From CAYIRQ01 sp964365905 (lineage in GTDB: Bacteria > Patescibacteriota > Gracilibacteria > Peribacterales > Peribacteraceae), in NCBI GenBank assembly GCA_964365905.1, contig CAYIRQ010000009.1:1-20914 (forward strand): 20,914 bases of DNA, in the 5' to 3' direction. Shown here in pieces: positions 14,093 through 20,893 of this stretch (position 1 is its first letter; each line of letters opens with the position of its first letter). A program made the translations under genes and the position numbers. Below the pieces are notes generated by a model. It was not told the origin of the DNA and made no database searches. It saw nothing but the letters and a program-made list of their open reading frames with translations.

Positions 14093-14664
14093 GAGGATGG
14101 GGGAAAGGCGGAAATCAGGGCTTTAATGACCCATCGTGGAAAAGCACGCAGATACTCTTCCACTGCACCTCTCTGCAATCTCTTCCACGGAATACTCCCG
14201 GCATCGATATTTCCACTTTGAACATAGAGAATATCCAGAAGCGCTTTCTCCGGCTCCGCGCGAAAAATTCCTTCTGCGTCCGGTGCGAACCCGAAGAAGA
14301 GCTTTTCCGGAAGATGAACGTACTGGAACGCCGGCAACCCCTCTGTTTCGATTGTGCAGGAACGCTTCGATGTTACCGATTGAATGACGCGCGGAACCTG
14401 CGTGGTGAGGCCGGCATCCGAGAGCGTGGTCCAGAGAGAAATGTAACTGGGCTTCACGAGCTCGTTTGCGATTTTGCGCGTCTCCCCGCTGCGATCCGCG
14501 AGGACGTAGCAGTCACGTTTAAGGTGGATCAGAATTCCTTTTGCAACGAGCCGATAGAGGATCGGGTTTGTGCTTGCATACGAAATGCCGAGAATGCTCG
14601 CGAGCACCCTGCGGTTAAAGACGACAAGGTCACTTTTCTTCAATGTCTGGTATTTTTCATACAT
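14089..14664 (-). CDS. abiEi: AbiEi-type antitoxin / autorepressor
   Basis: AbiEi is the antitoxin partner of AbiEii: it represses the operon through an N-terminal winged helix and counters the toxin without stable binding in studied type IV systems. Residues 1-55 show the winged-helix pattern (NRRVLASILGISYASTN, then LYRLVAKGILIHLKRDCYVLAD). The middle and C-terminal parts include ELVKPSYISLWTTLSDAGL and FRAEPEKALLDILY, both standard for the family. The 191-residue length is normal. The ATG at 14664 lies 6 nt after a TATACT box, so the mRNA is probably leaderless. The surrounding region is AT-rich. It forms a two-gene operon with abiEii. Confidence 0.9.
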   Translation of the reverse strand: MYEKYQTLKKSDLVVFNRRVLASILGISYASTNPILYRLVAKGILIHLKRDCYVLADRSGETRKIANELVKPSYISLWTTLSDAGLTTQVPRVIQSVTSKRSCTIETEGLPAFQYVHLPEKLFFGFAPDAEGIFRAEPEKALLDILYVQSGNIDAGSIPWKRLQRGAVEEYLRAFPRWVIKALISAFPPSS

Positions 14665-14670
14665 GTAAGA

Positions 14671-14676
14671 AGTATA
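14671..14676 (-). promoter_or_regulatory. -10 box of abiEi-abiEii, leaderless
   Basis: Minus-strand TATACT is separated from the abiEi ATG by 6 nt (TCTTAC). The upstream 60 nt are AT-rich, but no consensus -35 is seen at the right distance. Confidence 0.5.
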
Positions 14677-14737
14677 ACATATTTGATATATTTCTTAGGA
14701 CAATATTATTGACAAATAAAAGAAAATAATACACTAA

Positions 14738-14860
14738 GACAGACTTGCTCCTTGGCAGCACTGCGCCATTTTGCGCCATTGGGTCGCCTTCCTGAAGAAA
14801 AAGGGTTCCGTGATCACGCTTCTTCGGACGGGAACGCATGCGGAATTGGGGATTGGGTGA
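14738..14860 (+). pseudogene. YafQ/RelE-type toxin C-terminal fragment, copy A
   Basis: The open frame ends in KKKGSVITLLRTGTHAELGIG before a TGA. RTGTH-A-L is the characteristic last strand of YafQ-family mRNA interferases (E. coli YafQ ends RTGTHAALFG), including the catalytic-region His. There is no ATG, and upstream residues (back to a TAA at 14735) do not look like the toxin body. The last 49 nt recur at 15794-15842 with three differences, all synonymous in this frame. A remnant of a larger toxin gene is the best reading. Confidence 0.45.
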
Positions 14861-14872
14861 GGTCTTCTCCGA

Positions 14873-14904
14873 CTATTCCTTTATTTGCGCAAATAAAGGA
14901 ATAG
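14873..14904. promoter_or_regulatory. 32-nt perfect palindrome downstream of arsR
   Basis: The 16-nt half CTATTCCTTTATTTGC is followed immediately by its exact reverse complement. The core TATTTGCGCAAATA also occurs upstream of arsR. It lies 29 nt beyond the arsR stop and could be a second operator, a bidirectional terminator (T runs are short), or both. Confidence 0.65.
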
Positions 14905-14933
14905 AAGTTTCACTCTCACGTGCTATTTCAATG

Positions 14934-15203
14934 CTACTTCAACTGTGCGAGCACAGCCCGCACCTCTGGCGATTGCTCAGGGCTCAGGTGGTAGAAGACG
15001 AGAAGGCCGCGCTTTTTGCGCTCTACAATCTCCGCCGCATAGAGGATGCGCAGATGCTGGGAGGTGGAGGTAATGGAATGGCGGATGGCAGCTGCGATGT
15101 CGCTCACCGTCATGCGTTGCCTCTTCTTGAGTTCATGGAGAATCTGGAGCCTCCGGAAGTGCGCGAGCGACTTCAACCGCCGCTCGAGCGGTCGCAGGTT
15201 CAT
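14934..15203 (-). CDS. ArsR-family winged-helix transcriptional repressor
   Basis: The 89-residue protein matches the ArsR/SmtB winged-helix fold: LKSLAHFRRLQILHEL (helices 1-2), MTVSDIAAAIRHSITSTSQHLRILYAAEIV (recognition helix region, residues 31-60, with the typical S-x-S/T-QHL-x-x-L core) and the wing ERKKRGLLVFYHL. No CVC metal motif is present, so metal sensing is not indicated; the inducer is unknown. It lies alone, with a perfect palindrome in its promoter, which suggests autoregulation. The ATG at 15203 is 6 nt from the -10 box. Confidence 0.9.
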   Translation of the reverse strand: MNLRPLERRLKSLAHFRRLQILHELKKRQRMTVSDIAAAIRHSITSTSQHLRILYAAEIVERKKRGLLVFYHLSPEQSPEVRAVLAQLK

Positions 15204-15209
15204 GCTGCG

Positions 15210-15252
15210 AGTGTAGAGTTTCTTCTTTCATAGTCAAGTATTTGCGCAAATA
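15210..15252 (-). promoter_or_regulatory. arsR promoter with palindromic operator
   Basis: On the minus strand: operator TATTTGCGCAAATA (15239-15252), then the -35 box TTGACT (15232-15237), a 16-nt spacer, the -10 box TACACT (15210-15215), and 6 nt to the ATG. The operator abuts the -35 box, so a bound dimer would block RNA polymerase. The arrangement fits an autorepressed, leaderless gene. Confidence 0.65.
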
Positions 15253-15326
15253 AGGAAATAGGGAACAGGGGAGAAAATGGCCGGAAATGTCTCTTCTTTC
15301 CAGTAGCTGTGCAAACAAAGACTACA

Positions 15327-15587
15327 TCACCTCTCCGGTGCTGCGGGGGAAGGATGATCCTTCAGCAAGTTACGGATCTCCTCGTATATCCCGGGGAGAT
15401 CGGCGGCATGCGCATCACGCTCGGCAATGTACTTCCTCGACTCGGGGAGCACGGTCACAACAAGGGATCGTGGAATACTGCCTGTGCTTCTGTTCGTGAA
15501 CGCTGAGAGATGATCGAAGCCGACGAAGTGGAGATCGCTATCGAGCGAGCAGGCATGGCGCTCACGACGACGATGTATCGCCTGCTC
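15327..15587 (-). CDS. Partial CDS cut by the scaffold gap, function unknown
   Basis: The minus strand stays open for 86 codons from the gap edge to a TGA at 15327-15329. The C-terminal text includes LDSDLHFVGFDHLSAF, IPRSLVVTVLPESRKYIAE and GIYEEIRNLL, which looks like ordinary protein sequence. The N-terminus lies in the N run. I do not recognise the family. The stop is 124 nt upstream of the arsR start on the same strand. Support is limited to open frame and composition. Confidence 0.4.
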   Translation of the reverse strand, partial: EQAIHRRRERHACSLDSDLHFVGFDHLSAFTNRSTGSIPRSLVVTVLPESRKYIAERDAHAADLPGIYEEIRNLLKDHPSPAAPER

Positions 15588-15687
15588 NNNNNNNNNNNNN
15601 NNNNNNNNNNNNNNNNNNNNNNNNNNNNNNNNNNNNNNNNNNNNNNNNNNNNNNNNNNNNNNNNNNNNNNNNNNNNNNNNNNNNNNN
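15588..15687. other. Scaffold gap of exactly 100 N
   Basis: A run of 100 N is a conventional placeholder of unknown true size. The near-identical 49-nt sequences at 14812-14860 and 15794-15842 flank this area, so a repeat-induced assembly break is possible. Confidence 0.99.
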
Positions 15688-15716
15688 GCTCTTCAAGAGG
15701 ATAGACTCTCGATCTG

Positions 15717-15842
15717 ATGACGGTGAAGCGCTTTTCTACTTGCGGAGTTACGCGGATGGATCACATCGAAAAACCGTTGGCTGAAGGCTGCGCGATCACG
15801 CTTCTTCGGACTGGTACACATGCGGAATTGGGGATTGGGTGA
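15717..15842 (+). pseudogene. YafQ/RelE-type toxin C-terminal fragment, copy B
   Basis: This is a 41-codon frame ending AITLLRTGTHAELGIG and TGA, the same tail as copy A. The ATG at 15717 opens the frame, but the upstream residues (MTVKRFSTCGVTRMDH...) do not resemble copy A or the toxin body. The differences from copy A in the shared 49 nt are all at third codon positions, so the tail evolved under protein-level constraint, perhaps before truncation. The scaffold gap 29 nt upstream may hide more. Confidence 0.4.
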
Positions 15843-15955
15843 ACCGGATTATTGGTGAAAGATACAAAATGATTCGCAGAGGGGTCTCCACGGCTGTTAA
15901 TATACAACATATTTTACATAATTTTCAAATTTTCTATAACTAATAGAACATATAT

Positions 15956-15985
15956 TTGACATTATAAGTATGAAATGCTTAAAGT
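15956..15985 (+). promoter_or_regulatory. Promoter of the secreted coiled-coil protein gene
   Basis: TTGACA (15956-15961) matches the -35 consensus perfectly, followed by 18 nt and TAAAGT (15980-15985). It sits in an AT-rich patch (15895-15980). The implied leader to the ATG at 16110 is about 115 nt; nothing else is seen in 15843-16109. Confidence 0.6.
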
Positions 15986-16109
15986 ATCATTACTCCATTT
16001 CCCAATTACCTGTATGCAGTCACAGAACGTCACAACCGCAGTTCACGAGGAATTTCTCTCTGCAGGCTCCAGTGACGCATCGTCTCGTGTGTCACGCCCG
16101 GGAGGACCG

Positions 16110-16886
16110 ATGCACGGAATTATGAAAGCGGCCATCGTTGCTCTCGCCACTCTTCTGCCATCATCGTCGCTTGCATCGGCGCAGGAACCGTCGCCGCAGG
16201 ATCCCCAGACTGTTGCAGCAGCGGACGAGAAGCCGAAGGCGGCGCCTCTCACGGTGGAACCCGTGAAGGTGGAGCCTGTGACGGTCAAGCCCGTGCAAGT
16301 CGAACCGGTTTCGGTTCAACCTCTCAAGGTCGACATGAAGATTGATTTTGAAGATGGAACGAAGAGGGAAATCGCTGAGATCAGGGTCAAGGCGGACGAG
16401 CATGCCAAAGTGCTGGAGAGATTGGAGAGGGATATCGGTGGACTGCGCGGAGATATCAAAACGCTCACGGATCTCGTCACTCCCGTTGCCGCATACGTCA
16501 GAGACGATGCGGCAAGAGTGAAGAGCGAGCGCGATGCCGCGAAGGCAGAGGCCGCGAAGGCCAAAGACGATGTCGGACAGGCGAAGCGGGAGGCTTCAGA
16601 GCAGATCGCCAAAGTCAAGGCGGATGCCGAAGCTGCGGCGAAGAAAAAGGAGACATGGACGCATATTTCCTCTGCGCGCGCCGGCTACAACCGGTACTAC
16701 GCGGAGAGTACAAAAGGCCCCTACCTCATCCTCTATGAAGGGGGGTCAGAGGGTTGGCAGAGAGTGTATCGCGTCGGCGATACGCTCTGCATCCGCCCGC
16801 ACGGAACGTACTACGTTCGTGCGTACGTGAACGAGCTACCGGCTGAACTCCAGTCGCTCCTCGCGCCGCGACCGGCGCAGAAGTAG
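16110..16886 (+). CDS. Secreted/periplasmic coiled-coil protein with VxPV repeats
   Basis: The 258-residue protein starts with a Sec signal peptide (MHGIMKAAIVALATLLPSSS, cleavage after ASA at residues 22-24). A run of about five VEPV/VKPV/VQPL-type repeats follows (about 48-72). Next comes a heptad-rich, highly charged helix (about 75-195) with an Ala/Lys/Glu-rich second half. A small C-terminal domain (about 200-250) contains GYNRYYAES, YEGGSEGWQRVYRVGDTL and a GTYYVRAYV strand. It is probably exported and elongated. I know no family for it. I chose this ATG because GGAGG at 16101-16105 is placed before it, one of very few Shine-Dalgarno sites in the window, and because longer starts would bury the signal peptide. 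Confidence 0.75.
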   Translation: MHGIMKAAIVALATLLPSSSLASAQEPSPQDPQTVAAADEKPKAAPLTVEPVKVEPVTVKPVQVEPVSVQPLKVDMKIDFEDGTKREIAEIRVKADEHAKVLERLERDIGGLRGDIKTLTDLVTPVAAYVRDDAARVKSERDAAKAEAAKAKDDVGQAKREASEQIAKVKADAEAAAKKKETWTHISSARAGYNRYYAESTKGPYLILYEGGSEGWQRVYRVGDTLCIRPHGTYYVRAYVNELPAELQSLLAPRPAQK

Positions 16887-16925
16887 AGGCTGCATACGCG
16901 CAAAAAATTGAGAAACTGCCTGTGA

Positions 16926-17123
16926 TCTGGTACTCTATGGGCATGTCATTTTCCGGACATTCCCGCGTACGGCGAGGGAGCAACCGAGGCGAAAGCCCTT
17001 GCCGACCTCAAGGTGGGCATTCAGGCATACGTTGAGGAAAACGGTCTGGAGGCCACTCTTCTGCGGATCAACTCCCCTTCGGAACTGCGTGAAGTCAACT
17101 TTGGGGAGCTCGTGGCGCTATGA
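16926..17123 (+). pseudogene. hicB: hicB antitoxin remnant
   Basis: The open frame after an in-frame TGA (16923-16925) encodes ACHFPDIPAYGEGATEAKAL, then ADLKVGIQAYVEENG and a normal C-terminus ending at a TGA that overlaps the hicA ATG. PDIPAYGEGATEAEAL-type text is the hallmark of the HicB partial RNase H fold. The first strand is not in this frame: IEKLP-like residues are found in another frame at about 16907-16921, which points to a frameshift. No start codon serves either part. HicB normally neutralises HicA and represses the operon. Confidence 0.65.
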
Positions 17124-17467
17124 GCAAATTGCCGCGCGCGACGGGGAAGGAGATGGTTCGGTTTCTCCAGAGACGGGGATTCGAGCTCCGGCGCGTGAGC
17201 GGCAATGAACTATCGCACAGCAAGCTGATGCGGTATCTACGGAGTGGATGGTCGTGTCACCCTGAGCTCGTCGAAGGGCGACACGATGCACGTGCCATGG
17301 TTCGTGCTTCGACTGGGCTCAGCATGACATGGCTCACCATGCCCACGTGCGGTCTCCAAAAGGAAACGCAACAAGCTGCGGGGAATGAACTCGTCAGGAG
17401 TCGTTATATTCTCCGTCTCGCTCACATGAAATCGGAAGAGTTTGAGCGGCTGTGGCAGGGATCATAA
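17120..17467 (+). CDS. hicA: HicA-like mRNA interferase carrying an in-frame palindromic insertion
   Basis: HicA toxins are small (about 60-85 residues) double-stranded-RNA-binding-fold ribonucleases. The first 28 residues (KLPRATGKEMVRFLQRRGFE, then LRRVSG) and the last 30 (GNELVRSRYILRLAHMKSEE, then FERLW) match HicA well. Between them the protein is expanded to 115 residues by a REP-like element at about 17254-17332 that keeps the frame open. The catalytic His expected in the G-S-H segment after RRVSG is displaced (GNELSHSK). The toxin is probably inactive, consistent with the broken hicB upstream (4-nt ATGA overlap). No promoter or Shine-Dalgarno of its own is seen. Confidence 0.6.
   Translation: MSKLPRATGKEMVRFLQRRGFELRRVSGNELSHSKLMRYLRSGWSCHPELVEGRHDARAMVRASTGLSMTWLTMPTCGLQKETQQAAGNELVRSRYILRLAHMKSEEFERLWQGS
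17254..17332. repeat. REP-like palindromic element inside hicA
   Basis: Large inverted arms GTCACCCTGAGCTCGTCGAA (17256-17275) and CTTCGACTGGGCTCAGCATG (17307-17326) are imperfectly complementary. The left part also forms its own hairpin CGTGTC-A-CCC...GGG-C-GACACG (17254-17285), and the right part is bounded by CCATG/CATGG. CCCTGAGC-GTCGAAGG-type text is typical of widely dispersed bacterial intergenic palindromes, so a coding location is unusual. Confidence 0.75.
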
Positions 17468-17482
17468 GCGCTTTCCCCCCGA

Positions 17483-20400
17483 TCACTCCTTCTTCTCCGG
17501 CGGCAGAATTTTATTCAGCCGATCTCTGAGCGCCGCATTCTCCGCCTTTATCACGTTGAACACTTCCTCATACTTCTCGAGAATTGCAGGAAGTTTTTGC
17601 ACCTTCTCGAGCGCCGCAACGAGTTTTTCCGCGAATGCCGGATCTTCCGCAATCATCTTCCTGAGTGCTGCGGGATCCTCTTTTGCTTTCCTTGCAGCTC
17701 CATCGAGATCTGTTTCGGGCTTCGATGGCTCTGGCTGCTTCTCTATCACTTCTTTCTTTGTATCAGCATTATCCGGCTGAATGGAGATTTCGAGTTGGCC
17801 TTCGTGATCGACAATAATGATCTTATCGATGGAATCGCTTATTTTGAAACTTTTTTCTACCTTGAACGGAACCATGACCGTAAATTCAACGCCCTCAGGA
17901 GGTTTTGCGTAGAAGACAATATGCGGTATCGGTCCATCCGTCGGCAGTTGTTCGAGTCGAACATGTTCATATCCCGTGGAACCGTGGCTTCCGATTGCCC
18001 TGACAACGACAGCATCTCCCTGTCGGAAAGCAGAATATTCCTTCGCCTTCCCAAGAAATTCGAGCGATTTTTCCGGCTTCGCTGAATCTGTTGACGATGG
18101 CAACTGCACGTCTCCTCCAAAGAAAAATTTCAAGGATTGCTCCTGTTTTTCCGTGAGATGCTCGAGTCCTCCCGGCGCATCCACAATCTTTTCCCGGAGC
18201 GCTCTGAGGATCTTCGTGTCTTTGAGAGCTCTTTCGACGAATGCGTCGTTCTCCAACGCTCCGAGCAGAATATCCCTATTCGCATGTGAGAGGGCACTGC
18301 GACGGAAGGTAACGAGAGATCTCACGAATTCCGGATCTTTCGCAAGTGTTGCTGGAATGTGCGAGAGCACCTCCGGATGGTCGGCATCTACAAGTTCCAG
18401 CACGAAGGAGCGATCCCCGAGAAATTTGCCTGCCTCCGCAGGGAGAAGCTCTCCAAGCATGATCTTCGAGATCACCTCCTTGCGCTCTGCTCGCTCCCTC
18501 TCCTCTGACTTCTTCTCCGGCTTGGTTGCTGGCTCTGATTTCTTCGATTCCGGCGCTGCAGAGGGAGGGGATCCCTTCTCTTTCTTCACCCAGTCAAAAG
18601 CTGCCATGATACCTTCTCCTCCCATGACCACGCGGCAGTGCTTTTCGGAGAAGAAGATGTTGGCGCGTGAGCGAGATGCTCCACCATGCTGAGGATCTTT
18701 CTGAAGGAGGTAGAGGAGTGTCGTGTAATGCTCATCTTTTGCTCCCTGTTCCTTTGCGTAGATCTTCATCGCTTCGCTGTCAGGCGGGATATACTCCAGA
18801 GCAAATTCTCCTTCCACGTCCGGTATTTTGAAAGTGTGCTCAGTGCTGGGTTTACTCATTACCGTGAAGCCCATGCTGCGATTTCCGCCTTCTACATGCA
18901 TTTCTCCCCACACACCGGGGTCGAGATGGAGGATGCACGTTCCTTCCTCCGTGCGTTCGATTTCGACTCCATCACGAAGGAGTACCCTTTCTGCCATTTC
19001 AATGGTTCTCGGTTGTTCTCTCTTCGCTTTCGGAGTCTTTGATTTTTCCTCCATGGGCTCGGATGACTGCGGAGGCTCAACGGACTCGGTACTCGCAGGC
19101 CTTCGCTGCTCAAGAGGCAGTTCACTTTCCGGCTTCGTCTTCACAAGCGACGTATCGTCGATCCTGAAGCTCACCGAGTCTCTGAAGAAGAGGACGACAC
19201 CGCGGACTTCCGTATTGGATTTCGCCCCAGTGAACCATGTTTCGACGTCCATGTGGATTCCTGTTTCGCGGAACACCTCCCGTGCCGCATCGGGGTTGCG
19301 GAACGGCAGACCGTCATTGTTGGGTTGCTCGTACCCCGTTCCTTTGCCCGGGCGCGGGATGAAATTGAAAGGCAGTTCCACTTCTTTCCCGTAGACATCA
19401 TCCTTAATATAGAGGGACCGGAAGCGGCCGTTCGGCAGGGTTAAATCCTCGATGGCGATGCGCTGTCGCGGGATGCCACTCTCCTTTTCGATCTGTCGGC
19501 CGATGACTCTCCGTTCAAGAATTTTTGCTTGGAGATGCAGCCACGTGAGATCGCTTGCAAAATCATCGAACGATACATGGACGGTGTCCCGACGACTGAA
19601 CTCAGACCAGAGCCTCTGATACTCACTCTGGTATTCCTGGTACTTAGAATCGTCCTTGAGGAGAGGAATGGAATCGCTCCCGAAGACAGCTTCATCCATC
19701 CTCTTTAGCTCTGCCATTTTTTTATCTGCCTGCGTGGATCGCACCAATCGATCGATGCGCGCATCTTCCTCGGTGAACGGCCAGTGAAATCCGTGGCGTT
19801 TCCCGAAATATTCGACATACGCCTTCCATCCCTTTCCCTCGCGCTCCCGAAGGCCGGAACCACTTTCTTTCTCTTGCTGCACCCGATCTTTCTGCAGAAC
19901 TCGCGCATCTTCGAGTGCCTGGTGGTACCCAACGCTGACATCTCCCCCCGTCATATCTTTCCCGCGGTGGGGGAGCTTGCGGCCTGCTTTCTCGTCTTTT
20001 TCCCTCGCTTCCGCGCGGATCTCGCGCAGTGGCCTGCCATCCACCGTCTTCCCGTCAGGATCATAAACATACTTCGGCCCATGCTTCGCCATGGCTGCCT
20101 GCGCTTTCGCATCGATACTCGCGGGAGTCATGCCGTACCGCAGCATGTCCTGCTGATTCAGGGAGGCGGACTTCCGTGGAGCGGGTGGACGATTCTTCGC
20201 CGCAGCCTCGGCTTCCCGCGCCGCCTTCGTCTCCTTTGTCTCGATGACGGTGAGAGGCGTTGGGTTTTCCTCTTCCTGCTCGCGCTGCTTCTTTTTCCAT
20301 TTCAGCCACTCCTGTGAATCACGGGGAGCTCCCTGCGACGGCACCGCCAAACCCTCGCTGGAGAGAATTTTTTGCCCGATGTCACTGCGGAGATAATTAT

Positions 20401-20893
20401 TCCATTGCTGCGTAGCTCTCTTCAGAACCGCTTCCTGCTCCGTATCGGAATACTCTGGATTCTTCTTCCTTTTCGTTCGCTCCTGCGTGAGATAGATGGA
20501 TATTTGTGCAAGCTCTTTCTTGCGTGCGAGCGCCTTCTGGAATAGGGGAGCATTCTTCCAATTTTTTCCGTAGCGACCACCTGCTCCCGCGAGCTGTGTT
20601 TCATTGATCTCCCGGATCATGTCGCGGCAACCCTCCGCAATCGCATCCATCACGACGATGTTGGTTTTCTCACTGTCGAACAGTTTCTTGAGCGAAGTCA
20701 GGTTCATCGTCCCCGCCCGGATGGCATCCAGCGCTGTTGCCGCTTCCGCAGGGGCGCCATGGAGAACAGTTTTTTCCTGTATCTTTTTTGCTTCCCGCAG
20801 AAGATCTGCATCCCTGATTTGCAATGGTTCCTGTCCATTTTGCGCAGCTTTGATCAGAGGATCTCTGGCTTCCCTGAGAAATTTTTCCTGCAT
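17483..20893 (-). CDS. Large charged cytoplasmic-type protein, function unknown
   Basis: The protein has 1136 residues with no signal peptide or transmembrane helix. The N-terminal third is helical and highly charged, with a coiled-coil-like Lys/Glu/Arg-rich stretch around residues 195-240. The middle holds a beta-rich part (about 480-600) with WFTGAKSNTEVRGVVLFF. Two low-complexity Pro/Ser/Glu/Lys linkers (about 605-645 and 770-805) separate domains. Two segments share the pattern FTVM-x7-(T/S)FKI-x-D (starting at residues 676 and 1004), which suggests a duplicated beta domain. Helical text with DPEFVRSLV and DPAFAEKLV recurs near 860 and in the C-terminal 90 residues, which end in a coiled coil. 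I recognise no family. It is convergent with hicA (15 nt apart); the ATG is 21 nt from the window edge and an upstream TATATT may be its -10. Confidence 0.75.
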   Translation of the reverse strand: MQEKFLREARDPLIKAAQNGQEPLQIRDADLLREAKKIQEKTVLHGAPAEAATALDAIRAGTMNLTSLKKLFDSEKTNIVVMDAIAEGCRDMIREINETQLAGAGGRYGKNWKNAPLFQKALARKKELAQISIYLTQERTKRKKNPEYSDTEQEAVLKRATQQWNNYLRSDIGQKILSSEGLAVPSQGAPRDSQEWLKWKKKQREQEEENPTPLTVIETKETKAAREAEAAAKNRPPAPRKSASLNQQDMLRYGMTPASIDAKAQAAMAKHGPKYVYDPDGKTVDGRPLREIRAEAREKDEKAGRKLPHRGKDMTGGDVSVGYHQALEDARVLQKDRVQQEKESGSGLREREGKGWKAYVEYFGKRHGFHWPFTEEDARIDRLVRSTQADKKMAELKRMDEAVFGSDSIPLLKDDSKYQEYQSEYQRLWSEFSRRDTVHVSFDDFASDLTWLHLQAKILERRVIGRQIEKESGIPRQRIAIEDLTLPNGRFRSLYIKDDVYGKEVELPFNFIPRPGKGTGYEQPNNDGLPFRNPDAAREVFRETGIHMDVETWFTGAKSNTEVRGVVLFFRDSVSFRIDDTSLVKTKPESELPLEQRRPASTESVEPPQSSEPMEEKSKTPKAKREQPRTIEMAERVLLRDGVEIERTEEGTCILHLDPGVWGEMHVEGGNRSMGFTVMSKPSTEHTFKIPDVEGEFALEYIPPDSEAMKIYAKEQGAKDEHYTTLLYLLQKDPQHGGASRSRANIFFSEKHCRVVMGGEGIMAAFDWVKKEKGSPPSAAPESKKSEPATKPEKKSEERERAERKEVISKIMLGELLPAEAGKFLGDRSFVLELVDADHPEVLSHIPATLAKDPEFVRSLVTFRRSALSHANRDILLGALENDAFVERALKDTKILRALREKIVDAPGGLEHLTEKQEQSLKFFFGGDVQLPSSTDSAKPEKSLEFLGKAKEYSAFRQGDAVVVRAIGSHGSTGYEHVRLEQLPTDGPIPHIVFYAKPPEGVEFTVMVPFKVEKSFKISDSIDKIIIVDHEGQLEISIQPDNADTKKEVIEKQPEPSKPETDLDGAARKAKEDPAALRKMIAEDPAFAEKLVAALEKVQKLPAILEKYEEVFNVIKAENAALRDRLNKILPPEKKE

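Noticed and set aside
14657..14839. 60-codon minus-strand frame ending in hydrophobic residues
   Set aside because: It overlaps the abiEi promoter and start and the toxin-tail frame, and has no recognisable features.
14812..15842. Insertion sequence bounded by 49-nt direct repeats
   Set aside because: No transposase lies between them, and the differences between copies are all synonymous, which fits related coding tails better than target-site or terminal repeats. The N gap leaves some doubt.
15975..16109. Longer start for the secreted coiled-coil protein
   Set aside because: It overlaps the predicted promoter (-10 at 15980-15985) and would place 45 residues before an obvious signal peptide.
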